Positions 34,010-40,232 of a DNA stretch of 42,805 bases are shown one piece after another. The DNA is from Fictibacillus phosphorivorans (GTDB lineage Bacteria; Bacillota; Bacilli; Bacillales; Fictibacillaceae). Numbering within the stretch: position 1 is the stretch's first letter; each line of letters starts with the position of its first letter. The notes beneath the pieces are model-generated. The model made no database searches and was not told the origin of the DNA. It saw only the letters and a program-made list of their open reading frames with translations. Location: assembly GCF_001619875.1 (NCBI RefSeq), contig NZ_LRFC01000016.1, positions 1-42,805 of the forward strand, written 5' to 3'. The translations under genes were made by a program, and so were the position numbers.

Positions 34010-34041
34010 GAATGAAACCAAATATCTATTTGGTTTCATTC
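34010..34041. terminator. 15-bp perfect hairpin terminator
   Basis: GAATGAAACCAAATA and its exact complement flank a 2-base loop. It ends the GIY-YIG-like gene and faces the Mrr-like remnant, so it may serve both strands. Confidence 0.7.
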
Positions 34042-34087
34042 GACATGTTTTCAGACGGATTAAATGAGCTTTATCGGCTTATCTGCT

Positions 34088-34332
34088 TTATTGTGTAAAT
34101 TTTAAATTTTTGTTTGCTTTTTGAATAAGTGTAAACAGCCGATGTCGATTGAACAACGTGACTCCCAGTTTTTTTGCCAGGTTTTTAGCAGGTATAGTAA
34201 ATTCACTATTCGTAATGACATACGCCTCCGAGCAGTTATAGTAGGCTTTGGCAGCATAGACTTCTTGTACGGCTCGGTTGGTAATGCTTCTGGAGTGCCT
34301 CTTGCACTGAATTGCAATCTTTTTTCCGTTTC
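34088..34332 (-). pseudogene. Mrr-family restriction endonuclease, C-terminal remnant
   Basis: A minus-strand frame from 34332 to the TAA at 34088 encodes about 80 residues with no start. NGKKIAIQCKRH holds the Q-x-K part of an Mrr-type active site. ITNRAVQEVYAAKAYYNCSE and AYVITNSEFTIPAKNLAKKL follow, then GVTLFNRHRL, all typical of the Mrr core. The N-terminal part, with the catalytic aspartate and any DNA-binding domain, is cut off exactly at the transposon terminal repeat (34333). Mrr enzymes cut modified DNA; this copy is dead. Confidence 0.8.
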
Positions 34333-34370
34333 GGGGTAGCGTCAGGAAAATGCGGATTTACAACGTTAAG
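34333..34370 (+). repeat. Tn1546-like 38-bp terminal inverted repeat
   Basis: The sequence starts GGGGTAGCGTCAGGAAAATG and ends GGATTTACAACGTTAAG. This is the known end type of Tn1546-like Tn3-family elements. GGGG is at the left, so the element lies to the right. The flank at 34328-34332 is GTTTC. Confidence 0.92.
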
Positions 34371-34381
34371 GAATTCAATAT

Positions 34382-34427
34382 AAAAAAGCCTAATTTCTCG
34401 GTGTTGCAAGAGCTTAGGCTTTTTTTA
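34382..34427. terminator. ger operon terminator
   Basis: AAAAAAGCCTAA pairs with TTAGGCTTTTTTT around a 20-base loop. On the minus strand the T run follows the stem, so it ends the ger operon; the plus-strand T run makes it bidirectional. Its left part is repeated at 38452-38478. Confidence 0.8.
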
Positions 34428-34455
34428 AAAACTATAAGTACCGTTGGAATTAATA

Positions 34456-35610
34456 TTAGGATCCATCTTGATATTTCATCTTTCCGGAGTTCACTAAATT
34501 AACTTTAACGTTTAAATTCTTTATACTGTGTTCATTTAGGTAAAACGATCCTGTTTTCACTTCTTCTTTCCATTTACTTGGGTTTTGGCGATATAATGAT
34601 TCACCTAATTTGTAGATATCTGCATTTATTTCTATTCCTTTTTCAAAGGATTTTAGAATTTCTAACTTGATAATATCTTCAGTTTTTGTAATCAACTCTT
34701 TATCACTAATTTCCTTGATCTTCTCATTTATTCCAGCGTGAACTTCAACTCTAATATTAAAAAGTATGGGCTTACTACTCATAATAGGGGAAATTGTAAT
34801 CTTAGGTTTCTCTACCACAACTGAAACAACAGCGCTATCATTCTCAACAATCCACACAGGAGATCGAACGGTTTTTTCATCCATCCATCTTAGACCGTTT
34901 AAATCAGTCTCAGAAAGCCATCCTTCTAGGCGATTATTTCTTACAAAGAACGCTCCGTCATTTCTTAATAATGGTGGTTTTTTGGATTCCTCTTTCCAAT
35001 TTTCTGTTGAAATTTTAAGTGATGGAATATAAGCAGTTTGCCCCATCGGATCACTATCTCTAATAAATTGATAAAACTGTATAGGTTGTATGTAAGATCT
35101 TTGTTTATAACTTTCATTGGGTTCATGGAGTATTGTAGACAATCCCGATAATGTAAAAAAAGCTTTTGTTTTAAGTATATCTTCTATTGGTTCCTTTGTA
35201 CCGTATAAGAGAATATTATAGCGTATTTCTCGGTAACGATTAATAAAATCGATGGAATCTTTAATATCTTGTTTTAGGAGATGTTCACTTAAAACTAGGG
35301 TAGAAACATGTCCCCAAAAAAGTCTTTGTTGAGCATCTTTATATAATTGATTTAATGCTTCCGTAATTGTTATACCTTCACCTTTTCCTATCCACACTGG
35401 TGGTTGTTTATCAGGTCGAGCCCCCTCTAACTTAGCAACGTTAGAAAAGTCAAGTAACTGAGCATAAGCTATGTATTTTCCTTCTTTAAAATCTATTCCA
35501 AGAGCTGCAACATAATAAATATCTTGAACTTCTTTAATATTCCAACATCCAGATAACATTGCACTAGTGATAAGCATCATAATTATTAGTTTTATTTTGT
35601 GCAGCTTCAC
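34456..35610 (-). CDS. spore germinant receptor subunit C (GerAC family lipoprotein)
   Basis: This 384-residue lipoprotein has a signal peptide ending in LSGC (Cys22), followed by WNIKEVQDIYYVAALGIDF, a family-typical start (usual form W-(N/D)-x-x-E). The rest matches the three-domain GerAC fold, with the C-terminal domain around KILKSFEKGIEINADIYKLGE-like residues. It sits on the outer face of the spore inner membrane in a receptor with the A and B subunits. The GTG start overlaps the stop of the A-subunit gene. Confidence 0.93.
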   Translation of the reverse strand: MKLHKIKLIIMMLITSAMLSGCWNIKEVQDIYYVAALGIDFKEGKYIAYAQLLDFSNVAKLEGARPDKQPPVWIGKGEGITITEALNQLYKDAQQRLFWGHVSTLVLSEHLLKQDIKDSIDFINRYREIRYNILLYGTKEPIEDILKTKAFFTLSGLSTILHEPNESYKQRSYIQPIQFYQFIRDSDPMGQTAYIPSLKISTENWKEESKKPPLLRNDGAFFVRNNRLEGWLSETDLNGLRWMDEKTVRSPVWIVENDSAVVSVVVEKPKITISPIMSSKPILFNIRVEVHAGINEKIKEISDKELITKTEDIIKLEILKSFEKGIEINADIYKLGESLYRQNPSKWKEEVKTGSFYLNEHSIKNLNVKVNLVNSGKMKYQDGS

Positions 35611-37142
35611 TGTTTTCCTTCTCCTTCGTCCGTTTTAGAACTATCATTGGTTCGGAGATAACCAACTCTATGTCTATAACTTCTCCACGGTAAACGAAAC
35701 AATCCCTTGAAAAAATCTGAACTAGATTTTGGGAAAACTAAAGCTAAGTAAGGGATTCCAAAGGAACGTAATCTTGAGATATAAAGAACGATTACGAATC
35801 CAGCAAGCATAAATCCATATAACCCCATCAAAATTGAACATAATAGTACAAACCCTCTGAGTATGGATACTGCTGCTGCTAATATTTGGTTTACTAAGGT
35901 ATATCCCGCAATAGCAGATAAAGCAGTAATAACAATGACAGATGGGGAGATAAAACCCGAACGGATTGCTGCATCCCCAATGATTAGTCCGCCTACCACT
36001 GAAAGGGTTTGACCAAGGGGGGAGGGTAATCTTTGACCGGCTTCACGGAACATCTCAAAAAGAAACAAAACAATTATAAGCTCAAGTGGTGCTGGAAATG
36101 GTAGACCTGATCTTGCAACAGTCACAGTCGCAAGAAGAGGGAAAGGAATTTGATCTTGGTGATAAGCAAGTAATGCCATCCAAAATCCAGGTAGGAAGAC
36201 AGCTAAAAGAAATCCTATCCACCGATAAAAGCGTGCAAATGATACAGTTAGAAAATTAAAGTGGGAATCTTCTGCAGCTTTTATTAAAAAAGTTATAGTA
36301 ACAGGAGCGATAATAACAATTGGGGAGCCATCAATTATAATCACTACTCTACCTTGCAATAAGCATTCCACTGCAAAATCTGGTCTAGCTGTATCACCAC
36401 AAAGAGGAAAAATAGATAAAGATTGTTTCGATACCATCTCTTGAATTTGAGTTGAACTAATTACGCCATCAATATCAATTAAAGTTAGACATTCTCGAAT
36501 GTTATTTAAAATCTCTAAATTAACTACATCTTTTAAATATAATATCCCTATTTGAGTTTGGGTCCGTTTACCTAACGTCAACGTTTGATAAGACAAGGTG
36601 GGATGTCTTAATCTTTTACGAATAAGTGCCACGTTTGTTGAAATATCTTCAATAAAATTGTCTCTTGGCCCACGTACGGATATTTCGTAATTAGACTGTT
36701 CAGTAGAACGGTTTGGTTTATTTGAAGCATTGACAGAAAAAAAGGTAAGCGACTTAGGAAAATACAGAACTAAATTTCCGTTAAATATTTCCAAAGAGAT
36801 AGACTCTAACCCTTCTCCCACTTTTAAAGGTGTCCACTCTAGCTCTTGTTGATACTTATGAATTTCTTCCTTTAAGAAAAGATATTGATGTTTTTGAGCT
36901 ATTTTTTCTAATTGAGGAATAACAATCTGATTTATTTGTTTTTTGTCCACTAAACTTTCGCAATAAATGAAAAAGGTCTCAACAGCTTTTTCTTCACTCC
37001 CAATTTTATGGAGAACAACTTTGACATCCTCACTATTTTGATATGTTGAACGTATTTTTTCCTCATTTAATATTGGATTTGGTTTATAGATAGAAAATTT
37101 TCCATTACCCTCTTTTTTTGTATTCTGATTCCATCTTCTCAA
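35607..37142 (-). CDS. spore germinant receptor subunit A (GerAA family)
   Basis: This 511-residue protein has the GerA layout: a hydrophilic N-terminal half (about 1-275) that includes RGPRDNFIEDISTNVALIRK, and four to five membrane segments in the C-terminal half with the conserved GLPFPAPLELIIVLFLFE and LGQTLSVVGGLIIGDAAIRS. It forms the ligand-gated channel part of germinant receptors. The start is TTG at 37142, with the SD AAAGGAGAG at 7-8 bases. It is 3 bases after the B-subunit gene and overlaps the C-subunit gene. Confidence 0.95.
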   Translation of the reverse strand: MRRWNQNTKKEGNGKFSIYKPNPILNEEKIRSTYQNSEDVKVVLHKIGSEEKAVETFFIYCESLVDKKQINQIVIPQLEKIAQKHQYLFLKEEIHKYQQELEWTPLKVGEGLESISLEIFNGNLVLYFPKSLTFFSVNASNKPNRSTEQSNYEISVRGPRDNFIEDISTNVALIRKRLRHPTLSYQTLTLGKRTQTQIGILYLKDVVNLEILNNIRECLTLIDIDGVISSTQIQEMVSKQSLSIFPLCGDTARPDFAVECLLQGRVVIIIDGSPIVIIAPVTITFLIKAAEDSHFNFLTVSFARFYRWIGFLLAVFLPGFWMALLAYHQDQIPFPLLATVTVARSGLPFPAPLELIIVLFLFEMFREAGQRLPSPLGQTLSVVGGLIIGDAAIRSGFISPSVIVITALSAIAGYTLVNQILAAAVSILRGFVLLCSILMGLYGFMLAGFVIVLYISRLRSFGIPYLALVFPKSSSDFFKGLFRLPWRSYRHRVGYLRTNDSSKTDEGEGKQ

Positions 37143-37145
37143 GGA

Positions 37146-38225
37146 TTATCTCTCCTTTCCTCTTTTTAGAAAAACTAAAAGTCCTAATACTATTGAAAAG
37201 GAAAGTAAAAATAAAAAAGTTAAATGAAAATAAACATTTTGTAAAAAACGAACAAATTCGATATCACTTATAGGAAGAAGAACAGCCACAAATGTAATTA
37301 GTGAACTGATTCCTATTAATACATACCTTTTTTTCTCGTTTTTAAATGAAAATAATTGTCCAATAATATATAAACCAAAACTAATCCTAATAAATCCACC
37401 TGATAACCATTGGTAAATTGAAAAGAAATCTACATGTTCGATATACATTCCTATCTTCAATAATCTCCATTCTTCGTAAGCAGGATACCTCTGATTAGAA
37501 GCCTCTTCAGGTCCAAAAATAGCAATAGAACCCAATAAAGGTCCAAGCGTTAAGCCTATCAACACTAAGCCGAGCATAATAAAACTCCGTGACTTGATAT
37601 TCATTTTTAATTTATGTTGAATAAAAAATATTAAAGTCACTTCTAGTAGAGAACCTAAACTATAGACGGTTCCTTTGATAACGGGTGTCAATCCATTCTC
37701 AAGGATAGGGAATAATTGAGAATAATCCTTATGAGGAAAATTAAAACTCATAACGAAAAAGCCTAATGCAACAACAAATACTAATAAAAAACCTGAGAGA
37801 ATAGATAAGGTTGTAAAGGTAGAAGTTGCAGCAAAAAAACAGATAACTAAAAATAGCATTGCTAATATAGGCGCAGGACTTTGTGGGAAATAGGATGTAA
37901 CGGTCCATACAATCATATCCTTTAAGGTAACTCCAATAAATAAGAGGATAAATATATATATTAAAAAACATAATCCCCTTGCAATAATTTTGCCAAAATG
38001 GTTATTTAACCATGAATACAGATGTGTATGGTCTAATCTTTTCATAATAAATTGAATAAAAAGTAACCAACCGAGAATGAATCCTCCAGATAAGAGGACA
38101 GAAATCCACGAATCCCTCCTTGAGATCGCTAATAACATAGGAATTACCATTACGTGATTCATTAAGCCAATACTCATCATAAACAAAACAAATACTTGTG
38201 AAAAATGTGCTTTATGTGATTGCAT
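37146..38225 (-). CDS. spore germinant receptor subunit B (GerAB family permease)
   Basis: This 359-residue protein has about ten membrane segments and belongs to the spore-germination permease family (APC-like). The N-terminus FSQVFVLFMMSIGLMNHVMV is typical. The B subunit binds germinants such as amino acids. Here it is the first gene of the operon; the more common order is A-B-C or A-C-B. The SD is weak (GGTTTAAC). No confident sporulation sigma-G promoter was seen upstream, where a forespore promoter would be expected. Confidence 0.93.
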   Translation of the reverse strand: MQSHKAHFSQVFVLFMMSIGLMNHVMVIPMLLAISRRDSWISVLLSGGFILGWLLFIQFIMKRLDHTHLYSWLNNHFGKIIARGLCFLIYIFILLFIGVTLKDMIVWTVTSYFPQSPAPILAMLFLVICFFAATSTFTTLSILSGFLLVFVVALGFFVMSFNFPHKDYSQLFPILENGLTPVIKGTVYSLGSLLEVTLIFFIQHKLKMNIKSRSFIMLGLVLIGLTLGPLLGSIAIFGPEEASNQRYPAYEEWRLLKIGMYIEHVDFFSIYQWLSGGFIRISFGLYIIGQLFSFKNEKKRYVLIGISSLITFVAVLLPISDIEFVRFLQNVYFHLTFLFLLSFSIVLGLLVFLKRGKER

Positions 38226-38412
38226 TGTTAAACCTACTAACTTATTAGGATTTGATAATTAATGGGCAAATAAAATAAAATTTATTTCTAGGTTACTCAA
38301 AGGTATTCTTTCCATTTATTAATTAATTATCCATAAAACACCTCATATTATAATCTTGAGCATCAAACCATCCCCACACGATTTGGAATATTTTGCGATA
38401 ATCTCCTAAAGA
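38226..38412. other. upstream region of the ger operon
   Basis: This AT-rich DNA without a gene should hold the ger promoter. I looked for a sigma-G promoter (TGAATA with CATACTA at about 17-18 bases) on the minus strand and found only weak candidates. Confidence 0.4.
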
Positions 38413-38479
38413 AGGCGCTTCTGGAAAATGGTGATTACAACAATAAGGAAATTTCAATATAAAAAGCCTTATTTCTCGT
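38413..38479 (+). repeat. decayed second copy of the transposon end
   Basis: This segment aligns with 34335-34401. It keeps GGAAAATG, then GTGATTACAACAATAAGG, then TTTCAATATAAAAAGCC and TATTTCTCG, with a few changes and small gaps. It thus covers both a degenerate terminal repeat and the flanking terminator sequence, in the same orientation as the end at 34333. It lies just outside the ger operon. Confidence 0.65.
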
Positions 38480-38509
38480 CAACTTAATGGAGAAATTTCG
38501 GCTTTTTTG
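38461..38509. terminator. araC-type gene terminator
   Basis: AAAAAGCC-TATTTCTC pairs with GAGAAAT-GGCTTTTTT. It lies behind the regulator gene on the minus strand and is bidirectional. It is the counterpart of the terminator at 34382-34427. Confidence 0.75.
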
Positions 38510-38546
38510 TACTCCATAAACAGAGTTCTATTATTGAATATGTAAA

Positions 38547-39392
38547 TTACTTAGGGATGACAGGAACCCAAAGTTCATGTCTTGGATTATGATTCGGCCC
38601 GTAATAACATTCTATACACGGTAAATTTGCAAGTTCGTACTCGGAGGTAGGGACCCACTCGGAATATAATCGTTTCCATGCATCTACTATGTTCGGAAAA
38701 ACTGCCCATGTACTTGCGGGAATTATAAGCGTCTCCATATTTGCTGAGAATTCCCCATCATATCTTACACCCATGAAATAGGAAAACTCTTCATCTGTAA
38801 TGGCTGCTTCTTTTCCACAAACCCCTAGAAGGCTTTCAAGCGTGCATTTTGGATTTTCCCAAGACATATCTATTAATTCTTGCATAAATCCATCTTTTTT
38901 CGCATTGTTCCAAAGTGTAGGGATTGTTTTAAATGCTCTGCTTGTTTTTACTGGCTTACTTTTTCCTACAATTCTTAATTCAAAATCAAGGTTTTCAATT
39001 CTGTAATCCATCTCGGTATCTCCTTTAATAGAAATTTGAAAGGAAATTCTCGGAAAGGCTTTTAACTGTACCCCTTTATTACGAGCAGTGGAAGGGGTTA
39101 CTCCATGCATTTTTTGAAAAGCACGTGAGAAAGTATCAGAAGAAACATAACCATATTTAATTGCTACATCGATGATACGAATTTCACTTTTTTGAATTTC
39201 AAATGCTGCAAGTGTTAACCGTCTTCGTCTAATATATTCTGATAGCGATATACCTGAGATTGAAGAGAACATTCTTGAAAAATGAAACTCCGAACAATTA
39301 GCTGCTTTTGCAATCTCTTTGTAGTCTATCTCTTCATCCAGACTATCTTCAATATAGTTTAAAGCCTTGTTCATTCTTTCTAGCCAATCCAT
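38547..39392 (-). CDS. AraC-family regulator with GyrI-like effector domain
   Basis: From the ATG at 39392 (SD AAAGGGAG, 7-base spacer) the protein has 281 residues. Two HTHs come first: YKEIAKAANCSEFHFSRMFS and IIDVAIKYGYVSSDTFSRAF, which form the AraC DNA-binding domain. From about residue 125 a GyrI-like/AraC effector-binding domain follows (MDYRIENLDFELRIVGKSKP, later ANLPCIECYYGPNHN), which in relatives binds small molecules, often cationic drugs. It lies between the ger operon and tnpR in the transposon. Regulation of the ger operon is possible but not shown. Similar genes occur in other Tn3-like elements as passengers. Confidence 0.92.
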   Translation of the reverse strand: MDWLERMNKALNYIEDSLDEEIDYKEIAKAANCSEFHFSRMFSSISGISLSEYIRRRRLTLAAFEIQKSEIRIIDVAIKYGYVSSDTFSRAFQKMHGVTPSTARNKGVQLKAFPRISFQISIKGDTEMDYRIENLDFELRIVGKSKPVKTSRAFKTIPTLWNNAKKDGFMQELIDMSWENPKCTLESLLGVCGKEAAITDEEFSYFMGVRYDGEFSANMETLIIPASTWAVFPNIVDAWKRLYSEWVPTSEYELANLPCIECYYGPNHNPRHELWVPVIPK

Positions 39393-39505
39393 AAGCTTAC
39401 TCCCTTTCAATATTTACTTTAAAACAAATTAGATAATAATTGCCGACATTTCATGCCTAAAAATGTTGGTACAAAAAATACACTCTTTGATAGAATCATG
39501 ATAAA

Positions 39506-40081
39506 CTATTTGTTGCCTTCCGAAAGCTTCCTATATAATGATGCCCTAGACACATTAGTAATTTCGCAGATTTGCCTTACAGTCATATCGCCTTCTTTAT
39601 ATAGCTTTACTGCGTAATTCATTCCTGCGTGATTTTTATGATATTTCTTTAAACGACCTTTAAACTTTCCTTCTTTCTTAGCTAGCTCAATCCCTTCACG
39701 TTGACGCATACGGATAAGATCACGCTCTAATTGGTTCACACCAGCCATTACTGTAATTAAGAATTGGCTGTATGGATTATCCTCTGATAAATCTAGCCAT
39801 GTATCCTTGAGTGATTTTAAGCTTGCCTTTTTCTTTCGTATTAAATTAATCAATTCGAATAAGTCCTGCGTACTCCGAGTGATCCGAGTTAAGTCTGTAA
39901 CATAAATAGAGTCGCCCTCCTGTAAATCCTCCAACATTTTTTGAAGTTGCTCTCGATCTATTGTTGCTCCAGAAACTTTTTCTTCAAAAATAATATCCAT
40001 TCCGATTTCGCTCAGTTGCTGAATTTGCCTTGAAAGATTCTGGCTAGTTGAACTGACACGTATATAACCAATTTTTCGCAA
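39506..40081 (-). CDS. tnpR: Tn3-family resolvase TnpR
   Basis: This 191-residue serine recombinase begins MRKIGYIRVSSTSQNLSRQ, with the active serine in RVSS. It has DLTRITRSTQDLFELI, the long helix ERDLIRMRQREGIELAKKE, and a C-terminal HTH MTVRQICEITNVSRASLYRK. I recognise it as close to TnpR of Tn1546. It resolves cointegrates at the res site between tnpR and tnpA and represses both genes. It is transcribed divergently from tnpA, as in Tn1546. Confidence 0.97.
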   Translation of the reverse strand: MRKIGYIRVSSTSQNLSRQIQQLSEIGMDIIFEEKVSGATIDREQLQKMLEDLQEGDSIYVTDLTRITRSTQDLFELINLIRKKKASLKSLKDTWLDLSEDNPYSQFLITVMAGVNQLERDLIRMRQREGIELAKKEGKFKGRLKKYHKNHAGMNYAVKLYKEGDMTVRQICEITNVSRASLYRKLSEGNK

Positions 40082-40232
40082 AATATCACCTCATTTTTGA
40101 GACAAGTCTTATGAGACGCTCTTACCTATTATTTTATTAGTCTCCAACACTTGTATCAATAGAGTACACTCTATTGATATATAATTGAACTAATAAATTG
40201 AAAATACAGAAATGAGATGATACTGAACGAAA
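40082..40232. promoter_or_regulatory. res site and divergent tnpR/tnpA promoters
   Basis: This intergenic gap contains a perfect dyad, TATCAATAGAGT (40154-40165) and ACTCTATTGATA (40168-40179), around a central AC. This is the expected form of resolvase subsite I, with the crossover in the 2-base centre. AT-rich DNA towards tnpR (40110-40145) probably holds subsites II and III. Confidence 0.8.

Noticed and set aside
38226..38412. Sigma-G promoter for the ger operon
   Set aside because: Candidate -35 and -10 boxes are at wrong spacing or too weak to report as a feature.
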